The notes: generated from the sequence alone by a model not told the origin. Shown: positions 42,547 through 52,067, counted from the stretch's first letter. The stretch: 64,000 bases of DNA from JADFRG01 sp964590515 (GCA_964590515.1 CAZPZD010000004.1:1-64000); one strand, 5' to 3'. Numbers and translations are program-made.

Positions 42547-45500
42547 CTAGCCCCAGCCCCCCGGCTGATAGCGCCAGCACCAGGCGGCTGCCGGACAATA
42601 CTCCGGGCAGCCGGCCGGCGGAGGAATCGGCGGAAACCGGCCGGCGCTGACGCCTTCGACGACGCGGCGGACGTGGGCTCGAGCGGTTGCATAGGCTGCG
42701 GCCGGGCCAACCTCGAGGTCTCCCTCCTCCGGTGCACGGTAGTTGCTCAGCCGCAATGCGCCGCGCTCGGCCGCCAGGATTGCCCAGTAGAAACCGTCCA
42801 CCACCTGGCCCAGCCCGAGCGCATCCTGCGCCGCCAGGGCATACAGGGGCAGCTGTATCCGGCGGCCCTCGTTGAGCTCGGCGGGGTTGAGCCCGCTGCC
42901 TCCGGTCTTGTAATCGATCACCCGCAGCCCGCCGTCCGGCCGGCGGTCCAGACGATCGACCACCCCGCGCACCCGCACGACCCGCCCATCCAGCTCCAAC
43001 TCGAGCGGGGGCTGCTCGTCCATGCCGAAGGCCAGTTCGAGCCCGATCGGCACCCATTCGGGGGCCTGCTCGGCCAGCGCCCGTACGGTCTGGCGCAGCG
43101 ATTCGGCATGCTGGGCGCGCTCGATCGCCCACAGCGGGGTCGGCCGAAAGCCATGCCGCTGCGGGGCTCTATCCAGGATGGGATCGAGCACCTGGTCGAG
43201 CGACCGCAGCACTGATTCGGTGTCGGCAAGGTTATCGGCGGTACGGTAGGCGGCTTCCAGGACCTCGTGCAGAACCGATCCGAGCTGCGCGGCGTCGAGG
43301 CCGGGCTTCGGAGGCTCGCGGAGCTCCAGGCCAAGCAGATGGGAGGTGAAAAACATGTGGGGGCAGGTGCCGTAGGTCTCGAGCCGGCTGGGACTCCACA
43401 GGTGGTCGGCGTTGAACCTCTCGGCCAGGCTTTCCGCCAGACCGGCCAGGCTGCCATCGTACGGGCCCTCGGCTTCCCGCTGGCTGCGCGCTGCCAACAC
43501 ATTCCGGCTGTGCTGCAGCTCGGCCCAGCGCTCACGATGCGATTTGAGCAGCGAGGCCGGCATGCCACCCCGGCGCACACCCCAGAACAGCAGCTCCTGC
43601 GGGGATCCGGCCTCCTGCAGTGGCCGCGGATCTTCTGGACGGATCCGGCGGGGCGATCCGCTGAGCATTCGTTGAACCGCTCTCCAGAAGGGCGAGGGTT
43701 CCCATGCCTCCCCGTCGTCGGCCAGGTAGGGGCGGGTCAACAGCAGCCGGGCGTCGGCGCGAGTGACTGCCTGGTAAAACAGTCCGGGCTGTTCTCGACC
43801 CAAACGCGACTCGAGGCCGAGGGCGGCGCGGGTCTCTTCGTCCAGGAACGGATCTTCGCGCTCGACCGCAGGCAGCAGCCCCTCCGAGAGCCCCATCACG
43901 ACGACTGCCTGATGATTACGACCGGGGGCCTCGAGCAGACCCAGGACGTTGACGGCCGGACCATCCGACAGCCGCTGGCGGTCGGGGGTCGTTTCGACCG
44001 CGCTTCGCAGCTCGTCGAGAAACTCGTCGTAGCTGAGCTTCTGTTCTCCGGTGACGATCTCGCCCCACAGCAGGGCGCGCAGCGTCTCGCGCAGGCGCTC
44101 GAAGGCTGTGTGCTCGCGGTCGGCGCCGGCGCGATCCGAGTCGGCGGCGGTCCGTTCCGGAAAACCCAACTCATCGAGCAGATCCTCCAGCCACTCCACC
44201 CACTGGGCGGTTGTTCTCGGCTTGGCCGGCGCCAGCCGCTTCGCCAGAGTCTGAATGGCCTCGAGCAGTCGAGCAGCCGTTGCGCCCTTGGGTGGAGCGG
44301 AGGGCGGGAGTCCTTCCTCTAGCGTCTCCGCCCTTGAGTCCGGCTCGGCCCGCACCAACCGGGTGAGCGCCTCCTCCCACTGGTCGAGGCCTTCGATCAC
44401 CTGGCCGGCATGGCTGGCGGCGTCCAGCGCAAGCGCGTCGACCGCCCCTAGACCAAAGGAAGCCAGATCGAAGTAGGGCGATCGGACAGCCTGGAGTGTC
44501 AGCCGGCGGGACCAATTCGAGCGACCGATCTCGAGCAGATCCAGCAGCGCCGAGACTGCCGGCGCCTGGATCAACGGTTCGCCATGGGTAAACAGGAGGA
44601 CGATGCCGAACTCGGCGGCCGCGCGGCGCAAGAGTGAACCGTACCGCATTGCATTGGGCGCGATCACGGCGCAATCCTCCAGCCCCAGGTGGTCCCGCAC
44701 CAGGCGGGCTTTAAGCCAGCGCATCGCTTCGCGCGCCTCGTCGGCCGGGCTGCGGGCCTCGATGAGTTCGATCGCTTGCTCCGGGTCGAACGGTCGAATA
44801 TCCAACTCGAACAGGGAGGCCTCCAGCTGGATAAGCGGCTCAGGCAGTTTGGGGAGCAGCTGGAGTCCATCGACTGCCCCTGGGGTGAGCGTGCTCCGCG
44901 ATTGCAGCGCTTCGATCGAGGCATCCGGCAGAGCCCGGTGCACCCTGTTCAGGGTTTCCACGAAGCGCCTGTCTACGATGCGCTCCTTCACCCGGGTGCC
45001 AGGCAGGGCCACGATTAGCCGCTCGACCTGGCCGGACAGCGCCGTGAGGGCCTCCAGCTGGGCGGCCTCGAACGAGTCGAAGCCGTCGACGGCGATCAGC
45101 GGCATGTCGGTCATCAACCCCGGGAGCTCGTTCAACGCCCCGATCGCCAGATCGCCGAGTCCTTCCCGATCGGTCCACGGGATTGCTGCCAACCGGGCCT
45201 CGTAGTCTGCGTATATGCGCGCCAGCTCGGCCAGCGCCGTGCCACGTTCAAGGGATCGCGCCAGCGCGGCGACCGCATCGGGTCGAACCCGCCCTCGCTT
45301 CAACTCGGCGATCGCCCCTCCGACCACCTCCAGTAACCCCGGCGTCCGGACGATCGGTTGATAGAACGGGAGCTTTCCGTCGGCCTCCAGACGCCGCAAA
45401 GCCAGCCGAATCAGGCGCTGGCGGGCGGGCTCCGGCGTGACCGCCACCGGCCGGCCGGCGCGGGCCAGGATCTCCTGGAATAGATCCCCAAACGTGCCCA

Positions 45501-45738
45501 CGCTCACGCCGAGCGCGCCGCCGGCGGCGGCGATGCGGCGGCGGAAGGCCGCAACTTGAGTGCGGTCGGGCAGCACGGCCCAACGCGGCAGGATCAGACC
45601 GGGTTCGTCGACCAGCAACTCGATCAAGCGCTGGGTCTTGCCGCTGGCGGCCGGCCCCAGCAGGATGGTCGCGTTGGAGGTGGCGTTCGGGTCAGACAAT
45701 GGACCTTTCAACCGCGGGAGGGGGGCTACGGCTCTCAC
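42547..45738 (-). CDS. addB: AddB-type inactivated helicase / Fe-S nuclease
   Basis: The 1063-aa product begins with a P-loop (LLGPAASGKTQRLI, about 26-39). It lacks a convincing complete helicase set, as in AddB. The C-terminal RecB-like nuclease has LRVIDYKTGGSG with catalytic Asp/Lys. Cysteines in TYGTCPHMFF and the terminal CPEYCPAAAWCW are placed to bind a 4Fe-4S cluster; the last group reads C-x3-C-x5-C rather than the common C-x2-C-x5-C. The GTG start overlaps the upstream nuclease gene by 4 nt. Confidence 0.92.
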   Translation of the reverse strand: MRAVAPLPRLKGPLSDPNATSNATILLGPAASGKTQRLIELLVDEPGLILPRWAVLPDRTQVAAFRRRIAAAGGALGVSVGTFGDLFQEILARAGRPVAVTPEPARQRLIRLALRRLEADGKLPFYQPIVRTPGLLEVVGGAIAELKRGRVRPDAVAALARSLERGTALAELARIYADYEARLAAIPWTDREGLGDLAIGALNELPGLMTDMPLIAVDGFDSFEAAQLEALTALSGQVERLIVALPGTRVKERIVDRRFVETLNRVHRALPDASIEALQSRSTLTPGAVDGLQLLPKLPEPLIQLEASLFELDIRPFDPEQAIELIEARSPADEAREAMRWLKARLVRDHLGLEDCAVIAPNAMRYGSLLRRAAAEFGIVLLFTHGEPLIQAPAVSALLDLLEIGRSNWSRRLTLQAVRSPYFDLASFGLGAVDALALDAASHAGQVIEGLDQWEEALTRLVRAEPDSRAETLEEGLPPSAPPKGATAARLLEAIQTLAKRLAPAKPRTTAQWVEWLEDLLDELGFPERTAADSDRAGADREHTAFERLRETLRALLWGEIVTGEQKLSYDEFLDELRSAVETTPDRQRLSDGPAVNVLGLLEAPGRNHQAVVVMGLSEGLLPAVEREDPFLDEETRAALGLESRLGREQPGLFYQAVTRADARLLLTRPYLADDGEAWEPSPFWRAVQRMLSGSPRRIRPEDPRPLQEAGSPQELLFWGVRRGGMPASLLKSHRERWAELQHSRNVLAARSQREAEGPYDGSLAGLAESLAERFNADHLWSPSRLETYGTCPHMFFTSHLLGLELREPPKPGLDAAQLGSVLHEVLEAAYRTADNLADTESVLRSLDQVLDPILDRAPQRHGFRPTPLWAIERAQHAESLRQTVRALAEQAPEWVPIGLELAFGMDEQPPLELELDGRVVRVRGVVDRLDRRPDGGLRVIDYKTGGSGLNPAELNEGRRIQLPLYALAAQDALGLGQVVDGFYWAILAAERGALRLSNYRAPEEGDLEVGPAAAYATARAHVRRVVEGVSAGRFPPIPPPAGCPEYCPAAAWCWRYQPGGWG

Positions 45739-46658
45739 TCAGGTGCGTGCAAGTCGGAGCGGATCGGATACTCATTCGGGAAGCACAGGCCACGGTACTC
45801 GCAGTGGGAACAGATGCGCGGGTCGTCGACCCGTCCGAACTTGGCTTTGTCCAGCGGGATATTCTTCTCGACGTCTCGACAGTATTCGTACATCTCCTGA
45901 GTCTCGGCGCGGACCTGGATTCCAAAGTGGTCCAGATCCAACGCGTTGAAGGCCTCTTCCACCTCCTGGTAGCGCGGATGCAGGTAGGCAATGGTCGGCA
46001 CCACTTTTTCCGCCCCGACCTCGAAGTGGTAGGAAGCCCAGGCCGAGTAGCCGAGCAACTGCTTGCGGTGCTTAGCGCGGTCTGTCTTGCCGGTCTTCCA
46101 GTCCAGGATGTGGAAGTGGTCGACCACGGGGAACAGAAAGTCGACCTTGAAGTAAGCCTTGAGGCCGTTCAAGCGGGTCTCGCCATAGCCGGGCGGTTCG
46201 ATGATCCACTCGCCGCTCGTGTTGATGGCCTGCTCGACCAGCCAGCGATAGCGGTCGCTCTCGAGCAGGTTTTCCAGACAGACCTGCACCTTGGGATAAA
46301 GATCCTCCTCCGTCACCGCCTCCCGTGTGCCGTAACAGACCTCTTGAAAGCTATTCGACCCGGCATGATGCCTGGCTTCGCGGAAGGCGGTATCGAAGAA
46401 CATGCTCCGGTCGATATCCTGGCTGGTGAGGCGCAGCCGGTTCAGCAGCTTCTGGATGATGTCGTGCGCCACGCTCCCGATCTCCAACGGAATCGAGCTC
46501 AGGCTCTTGAGCTCCTGAATCAGGCGCTTCGGCACCTCGGGGTCGTATTTGCTGTAGTACTGGTAGAAGTACTTGCGCTTGCAGAGGGAGAAGGTCTCGT
46601 AGCGGGTGGCTGACCAACCCAGGATGTCGGTGAAGGGGAACCGCTTTATCGGACTCAT
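45735..46658 (-). CDS. Cas4/RecB-like PD-(D/E)XK nuclease with four-cysteine Fe-S site
   Basis: The 307-aa stand-alone nuclease belongs to the PDDEXK_1/Cas4-like group. C26 in ETFSLCKRKYFY and C283-x2-C286-x5-C292 reproduce the Cas4/AddB iron-sulfur ligand spacing. The catalytic core has His in GSVAHDIIQKLL, Asp and Asp-x-Lys in YFKVDFLF and HILDWKTGK, and the QxxxY motif in KQLLGYSAW. It lies between the Rad50-like ATPase and addB with 4-nt overlaps on both sides, so it is made with them. There is no CRISPR array or other cas gene, so a role in DNA-end resection is more likely than spacer acquisition. Confidence 0.88.
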   Translation of the reverse strand: MSPIKRFPFTDILGWSATRYETFSLCKRKYFYQYYSKYDPEVPKRLIQELKSLSSIPLEIGSVAHDIIQKLLNRLRLTSQDIDRSMFFDTAFREARHHAGSNSFQEVCYGTREAVTEEDLYPKVQVCLENLLESDRYRWLVEQAINTSGEWIIEPPGYGETRLNGLKAYFKVDFLFPVVDHFHILDWKTGKTDRAKHRKQLLGYSAWASYHFEVGAEKVVPTIAYLHPRYQEVEEAFNALDLDHFGIQVRAETQEMYEYCRDVEKNIPLDKAKFGRVDDPRICSHCEYRGLCFPNEYPIRSDLHAPE

Positions 46659-48763
46659 GCTTCGATTGGATGAAACCGGTACTCTTCGCCCAGTGTTTGC
46701 CTGGCGGACGCATCGAAGAGGTCCCGCAGGTGATTGTCCATCGTGAAGTAGGTAACCTGCCAGCCGGCCTGGACCATATTGAGCACCTGCTCGACCAGCC
46801 GCTCCCGGCGCTGCCAGTCGGAGTGCTGGAAGGCATCGTCAAGCAGGATAAAGAGCGGCTGTCCGCCGGCCAGTCGGCTGGCGAACCCCATCCGCAGCGC
46901 CAGCAGCACTTGCTCGCGGGCGCCGGTGCTTAGCTCGGCCAGGTCGTAGTCGGCGGTCTTACTGCGTACAACGAGCCCCTCACTCTGCAGATCGATGGAT
47001 TGATAACGCAGGGTCGTCTGTTGCAGGACCCGCTTGACGGCCCGGTCCTGCAATCCCATCCGGATCCGTTCATCCTCCTCGGCGGCAATCCGGGCGAGCA
47101 CCTCCGTGACCCCGATTTGAGCCAGGATCCGGGCGGTCGTTTGCCGATATTCCGCGGCTTGCTCTTCTCGCTGCTTCCAGAGGTTGCCGAGGATCTCCTC
47201 CCACGGTCGATCGATGGTGTCGCCCGTCTCATTGCAGAGTGCCTGCTTCAGGCCCTGCAGCTCGGCGTTAGCGCTCGCAATCTCGACCAGGATCTTGTCC
47301 TTTTGGCGCTCCAGGCTGGCCGCCTCGGACTTACTGAACCCGGCTGCGGCTGGCCGCTTCGAATAGTCTGAAGGATCCACCCCAAGCCCCTCCAGCTGTA
47401 GGTCGAGATCATGCGCCTCGCTGGCAAGCGCCCGCCGCCGAGCGGCCAACTCGCCGAGAGCGGCCTCCCACTCGGGGCTCTCTAACTCCTTGCCCGTAAT
47501 CGACGCCAACCCGCGTTTGATATCGACCGCCAGCGTCGTCCGCTCTGCCCGCAGCCGCGACTGCTGTCGCTCGATCTCCTCGCCAATCGTGGCTGCCTTG
47601 CGAAGATCACTCTCCACGGCCTTTAGTTGTGCAAGGTCGGTCAGCTGCTCCCCGAATCGCTTTTCGAATCCTTTGACCAACTCCGAGCGATCGGTCTGGG
47701 CTGCCGATTTGGCGGTGATCCTCCTTAGGCGCCACACCCCGACGGCGCCCACAGCCAATCCGGCAACGGCCGCGATCGCTGCTGGGACCGACTGATCGAA
47801 GAGGGCCAGGGCTGCCGCCACGGCAATGGACAGTCCTGCCACGACCAGGATGAGCGAGGGCATCCGGGCATCTTGAGTTTCCGCACGCGGCTGCCAAAGT
47901 CCGACAGCCTGCTCGACCCAGTCAAAGTGCTGGCTTTCCGAACGCCTCTTGGCCAGGTCCTTCTCGGACTGTGCCTGCTCCCCATCGAGTCTGCGCAAGT
48001 CTCGCAGCAGCTGACTGAGCCGATCGAGCTCGTCCTGCGGCAAGGCCTCGAGCGCCTTGTTCGCATTCTTCAAAGCCTGGTTCAAGAGGTAGGCCTGATG
48101 CCGCCTGGCCTCGAGCTGCCCCTTCAGTACGTTGTCGAGGTTCTTCAGCGTCAGCTCCAGCGAACGTATGCGGCTCAGAGAGACGCCGGTGTCGACCTGG
48201 TCGAGCAGCCTATCCAATCGCTGCAAGTCACCCCTGGCCTTGCTCCGATCCTGGAGCTCGCCCTTGTCGTGACCATCGATCTCACGGTCAACGACCCTGG
48301 CCTTCTTGACGGTCTCCTGCATGGGCTCGAGGATGCGGTCAATCAAGTTCTCGTTCGATAGGACGGATTTCAACACGGCCCTATCGACCCCGCCGGCTGA
48401 ATGCCGATCGAAGTCCAATTCGCCACCCTTGACGACAAGCAGCCGCCCCATGTTCGTGGGCAGGCCGGATTCACCTTCTGACCAGAAATCCTCCAACTTG
48501 CGCCGTCCGCTGGGGGTGAACTCAACGGCTCCGGGGGCTAGTCCCTTGACCCACACCTTTCCCTGCCCGATATTGCTCCGCAGGCCCCACTCCCCGGCGT
48601 AGCGGAAGAGGGCCCGGAGAAGGAACTCGACCAGATAGGTCTTGCCGGCCTCATTCCGTCCAAAGACTAGATTGAAAGCCCCCATCTTGAAGGTCATGTC
48701 TCCGATAGGGCCGAGGTTCTCGACCGCGATCTGCTCGATGTAGATCCGCCTCTCAGGCAGCAT
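46655..48763 (-). CDS. Rad50/SbcC/YhaN-like ATPase with internal transmembrane hairpin
   Basis: The 702-aa SMC-like ATPase has Walker A GRNEAGKT (35-42) after VENLGPIGDMTF. The ABC signature region is AELSTGAREQVLLALRMGFA, and Walker B is PLFILLDDAFQHSD, followed by a TYFTMDNH switch. Coiled coils flank two adjacent hydrophobic helices (about 302-321 and 325-346) where Rad50 has its zinc hook; no CxxC hook is present. This matches the YhaN-type architecture and predicts membrane attachment. It overlaps the phosphoesterase gene by 11 nt. Confidence 0.88.
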   Translation of the reverse strand: MLPERRIYIEQIAVENLGPIGDMTFKMGAFNLVFGRNEAGKTYLVEFLLRALFRYAGEWGLRSNIGQGKVWVKGLAPGAVEFTPSGRRKLEDFWSEGESGLPTNMGRLLVVKGGELDFDRHSAGGVDRAVLKSVLSNENLIDRILEPMQETVKKARVVDREIDGHDKGELQDRSKARGDLQRLDRLLDQVDTGVSLSRIRSLELTLKNLDNVLKGQLEARRHQAYLLNQALKNANKALEALPQDELDRLSQLLRDLRRLDGEQAQSEKDLAKRRSESQHFDWVEQAVGLWQPRAETQDARMPSLILVVAGLSIAVAAALALFDQSVPAAIAAVAGLAVGAVGVWRLRRITAKSAAQTDRSELVKGFEKRFGEQLTDLAQLKAVESDLRKAATIGEEIERQQSRLRAERTTLAVDIKRGLASITGKELESPEWEAALGELAARRRALASEAHDLDLQLEGLGVDPSDYSKRPAAAGFSKSEAASLERQKDKILVEIASANAELQGLKQALCNETGDTIDRPWEEILGNLWKQREEQAAEYRQTTARILAQIGVTEVLARIAAEEDERIRMGLQDRAVKRVLQQTTLRYQSIDLQSEGLVVRSKTADYDLAELSTGAREQVLLALRMGFASRLAGGQPLFILLDDAFQHSDWQRRERLVEQVLNMVQAGWQVTYFTMDNHLRDLFDASARQTLGEEYRFHPIEA

Positions 48764-49811
48764 AGATCACCGCCAGCGCCTCGCGCAGGATCTCGTCTTT
48801 AGTCGGCTGAGCTGGACCCCAACTCCATTCGAGTGCCTCAATCCATTCCTGCACCTGACGGGCGATTTCGATCCGGTCCGCATCCTGGGTGTGATCAAGG
48901 GCCGAAATGTCCGGCCCCTCGCCGTAGAAAGCGAAGTCAGACATTGCCTCTTTGGCAACCTCTTCAACGGCCGCCCGATCGATCGTGTAGCCGACGACCC
49001 GCAGGCGAACCTGAACGCGGTCCTCCCATCCCTCGGGCAGGCCCCAATCTCGGATGCGGTCCTGCAGTTGATCACGCAGGTAGGCGGCCTCGTCAGCGAC
49101 GGGCAGCATGACGACGGTCTCGTTGAAGTAGATCCGCGGGCCGTCGACCCGTTGGGCTGTGACCTTCCGGGTCTCTGGATCGAAGATCAGGAACCGGCGC
49201 AGGCCGGTCTCGTTGATATCGAGTGGGCAGGGGGAGCCGGAGTAGTAGACTGGCGGGCCGTCGAAAGGTGCGTGGATGTGGCCCAGCAGGCAGACCGCCG
49301 GGCTGGTCCCGGATAGGTCGCCCCGGGTGAGCGGCATGTAGACGCCGGGTTCGTTCGGATCGGCGCCGTGCAGGCCGCCGCTCCAGTCCCCGTGACTCAC
49401 CAGCGCCCAGCGCCCCGGCCTGAGTTGATCCGCAAAAGGCGCCAAATGCTCGCCCATCGACGTCCCCGCCCTGTACGGTACCAGCAGCAGGTTGAAGTCG
49501 TCGCCGATGGGCCGCAGCGACGGCTCGGAAACCACTTCAAGGCCCTCGACGGCCAGCGTCCCGGCGGTCAGGTCGGAGTCGTGGTTGCCGGGGATTACGG
49601 TCACGGCCAGGCTGGCGGGGCGGACGGCGTTGTAGGCCTTCTCAAAATCGGCGAAGTTCTGCCGGGATTGATCGAACAGGTCGCCGGCAATGATCAAACC
49701 CTCGACGCCCAATTCGCCGCACTGGCGCAAGATGTCCTCCAGCGCGGCGAATCGCTCGGGGTGTTCTGTTTGGGTCGTCAGGTGGAGATCGGCCGTCATG
49801 GCGATGCGCAT
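48753..49811 (-). CDS. SbcD/Mre11/YhaO-like metallophosphoesterase
   Basis: The 352-aa calcineurin-fold nuclease has metal-binding motifs ADLHL, GDLFDQS, PGNHDSD and (LV)SHGDWSG, plus GHIHAPF. This is the Mre11/SbcD order. A C-terminal capping region (about 250-350) lacks obvious motifs. It is the first gene of the five-gene minus-strand operon and pairs naturally with the downstream ATPase. No confident promoter was recognised in the 123-nt gap upstream. Confidence 0.92.
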   Translation of the reverse strand: MRIAMTADLHLTTQTEHPERFAALEDILRQCGELGVEGLIIAGDLFDQSRQNFADFEKAYNAVRPASLAVTVIPGNHDSDLTAGTLAVEGLEVVSEPSLRPIGDDFNLLLVPYRAGTSMGEHLAPFADQLRPGRWALVSHGDWSGGLHGADPNEPGVYMPLTRGDLSGTSPAVCLLGHIHAPFDGPPVYYSGSPCPLDINETGLRRFLIFDPETRKVTAQRVDGPRIYFNETVVMLPVADEAAYLRDQLQDRIRDWGLPEGWEDRVQVRLRVVGYTIDRAAVEEVAKEAMSDFAFYGEGPDISALDHTQDADRIEIARQVQEWIEALEWSWGPAQPTKDEILREALAVIYAA

Positions 49812-49934
49812 GGCACCCCCAATCGTATCGCACCCGCGGTCGGGCTAATCGCCCTCGGACGCGAGCCACCTGGAGTCTAATGCAGGATAGTGGAAAGGCT
49901 CAGCCTAGCACCGGCGAGCGCCAGCTACGAGCAC

Positions 49935-52067
49935 CTACTCGAAGGGTGGAGTCGGCGTCTTAGTGGCTGTTCCGCCCGAGGGGGTTGGAGAGGGGGTGAC
50001 AGTCCCGGGCGTCGGCGAGAGGGTGGTCGTCGGGGTGCGGGTGGGGGTGGGTGTCCGACTCGGGGTGGGGGTTCGACTTGGAGTCGGGGTTCGAGTCGGC
50101 GTAGGAGTTCGACTCGGAGTTTGAGTGATCGTCGGAGTCGGTGTGAAGCCGGGGATCGCGGTGGAGCTGGGCGTCGGCGTCGCGCTGACGGTGCCAATGG
50201 CGGTCGCGCTCGGGCTCGGCGTCGGAGATAGGCTCAATGTTGGGATTGCCGTAGGGATCTCGCCGGTGAGAATGAGCAGGCGCTGTTCGGCAATGGTGCG
50301 CATCTCAGGATCCGGCATCTGTAGCTCCAAGATCCAATGGTAGTTTTGGATCGCATAGTCCAGAAGGTCCGTGGCGGCCTCTGCTGCCCGGGCGCGCAGT
50401 TCATACCCGCGAGAAGTGTCCCGTTCGCGAAGCTCCTGGCGCTGGTCCTGCGAAGCCAGGTCGATCGCAGCATTGGCACTTTCGAGAGCCTGCTGCAACT
50501 CGCCGAGATAGTAGTAGGCGTTACCAAGGCCCAGGAAAACTTCTATCGTCTCCGGTCCATAGCGCCGAGCGTCGTTGAAATCGGAAAACCCGGTCTCATA
50601 GGCCCCAAGCTCGAGGTTGAGCCAACCCCGGGACAGGTACGCCGGGGCATACCGCTCATTGAGACCCAAAGCCCGATTCAACGAAGAAGAGGCAGCGGGC
50701 AAGTCACCGACCTCCAGCTGCGCTCGCCCGAGGTCGGCCCAGCCACGATGATCCTCGCCCCGATAGTTCAGGTAGGTGAGCAGTGGATCGATGGCTAGCG
50801 AGTATTGCTCGAGCCAGACTAGAGCCCGGCCAAGCATGAGATATCCGTCCAGGTTGGTGTGGTCGCCGGCGCTCCCTTCAATTGCGTTCTCAAGTGCCAG
50901 GTCGACCTTGCCCCCGTTGAACTGTGCTTCGCTCAAGAGAATGTAGAGCAGGGGCTCGCGCACACCACGATCAACGGCAACTTGGAGGCCTTCCTCCATG
51001 GTTTTCCAGAGGCGCACCCGCCGCAGGAATTCGGCCTGGGCCGCGTAGGCAGGTGAGAAGCTCGGGTCCACCTCGAAGGCCTTGGCGTAGTCGGGCGGGA
51101 GGTCCTCGGCTTTCAGGTCTTCCGGCTGCCCAATCCGCAGCAGAGTGCGCTGCAGCAGGGCGTGGCCACGCCCCAGGTATGCCGGCGCGAACTCAGGGTC
51201 CAACAGGATCGCCCGGTCATAACTTGCGATGGCTTGGCCGAGCAGGCTGCCCACCTCCGATCCCGACTCAACCGCGGCCAACATCCGAAGCGCTTCGGCT
51301 TTGAAGAAGTGAACATCCGGCAGAGCGTCGTCCAACTCGATCACCTGGTCGAAGAACGCTGCTGCGTCCGCCAGGTCGCCGCGGGTCAGCGCGGATACTC
51401 CGGACGAATACGCCTCGTATACCGGGTGGGGGGTAAGCCCGTAGATCGGGGTGGGGGTCGGAGTTTGCGGAACGAAGAACAGGATAGGAGTGAGCGCAAA
51501 CTCGGTCGGTATCGCGGTTCGGATAATGCTAATCGAGGGCGGGACCGGAGTCTGGGTCGCGGTCGGGATTGGGGAGGTCGCACTGGATTCCGCTGCCTCC
51601 GGTGGCAGGGTCGGGGCCCGAGCCAGGCCCCGCGGCCGGGTGACAAAGGCATACACGCCGGAGACGAGTAACAGGACCGCAACCACTCCCGCGAATCCAG
51701 TCGCAACGAATCGCCAATTCAGGCGCAGCGCACGGCCGACCGCCGGCCCGCTGGATATTGACGCGGGGACCTGCCGCCGAGCGATCTTGACTGCCGAGGC
51801 GAGCTCTGATTCCAACGGCGGTCTGGCGCCCAGAATGGTGAGACCCCGGAGCACCGCCCGATTGGTGGGGTCTAGTTTGAGGGCCGATTCAAGGCAATAG
51901 ATCTTCTCCCGCTTGGTATCGACAGTCGAGCTCATCCATATCCAATACTCTACGACCCCAGAGTCTGCTTTGAGAAGGCGGGTCAACAGGCTTCGTGCGC
52001 GCACCCGGTTGCCGGACCGGGCTGCGGCAATAGCCTGCACGAGCATGCTGTCGTTGGATTGATCCAT
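49935..52067 (-). CDS. TPR protein with membrane helix and Thr-Pro-rich C-terminus
   Basis: The 710-aa product has an N-terminal cytosolic TPR-like helical region (1-90) and a transmembrane helix (about 123-145). A Pro/Thr linker follows, then an exported array of tetratricopeptide repeats (about 220-590; AAAFFDQVIELDDALPDVHFFKAEAL, APAYLGRGHALL, YAPAYLSRGWLNLELG). The tail of about 115 residues is almost entirely TPTPSRTPTPT-type repeats. It probably acts as a cell-surface interaction scaffold. It is divergent from the LysM lipoprotein. Confidence 0.85.
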   Translation of the reverse strand: MDQSNDSMLVQAIAAARSGNRVRARSLLTRLLKADSGVVEYWIWMSSTVDTKREKIYCLESALKLDPTNRAVLRGLTILGARPPLESELASAVKIARRQVPASISSGPAVGRALRLNWRFVATGFAGVVAVLLLVSGVYAFVTRPRGLARAPTLPPEAAESSATSPIPTATQTPVPPSISIIRTAIPTEFALTPILFFVPQTPTPTPIYGLTPHPVYEAYSSGVSALTRGDLADAAAFFDQVIELDDALPDVHFFKAEALRMLAAVESGSEVGSLLGQAIASYDRAILLDPEFAPAYLGRGHALLQRTLLRIGQPEDLKAEDLPPDYAKAFEVDPSFSPAYAAQAEFLRRVRLWKTMEEGLQVAVDRGVREPLLYILLSEAQFNGGKVDLALENAIEGSAGDHTNLDGYLMLGRALVWLEQYSLAIDPLLTYLNYRGEDHRGWADLGRAQLEVGDLPAASSSLNRALGLNERYAPAYLSRGWLNLELGAYETGFSDFNDARRYGPETIEVFLGLGNAYYYLGELQQALESANAAIDLASQDQRQELRERDTSRGYELRARAAEAATDLLDYAIQNYHWILELQMPDPEMRTIAEQRLLILTGEIPTAIPTLSLSPTPSPSATAIGTVSATPTPSSTAIPGFTPTPTITQTPSRTPTPTRTPTPSRTPTPSRTPTPTRTPTTTLSPTPGTVTPSPTPSGGTATKTPTPPFE
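49990..50230 (-). repeat. Low-complexity tandem repeats encoding Thr-Pro/Ser-Arg units
   Basis: Degenerate 6- and 18-nt repeats (reading GTCGGGGTT, CGACTCGGAGT and variants on the plus strand) encode the tail of the TPR protein. They may vary in copy number between strains. Confidence 0.8.

Noticed and set aside
39259..49811. A restriction or BREX/DISARM-type defence island
   Set aside because: No methylase, PglZ, DrmA-like helicase or restriction domain is present; all five proteins fit end-processing repair families.
49812..49934. Promoter for the end-processing operon (minus-strand TACGAT near 49822)
   Set aside because: The -10-like hexamer has no acceptable -35 or TGn element; evidence is too weak to list.
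49990..50230. Regularly spaced short repeats that look like a CRISPR or iteron array
   Set aside because: The repeats are 6- and 18-nt codon-level units in frame with a TPR protein and encode Thr-Pro/Ser-Arg; no constant repeat with unique spacers exists.
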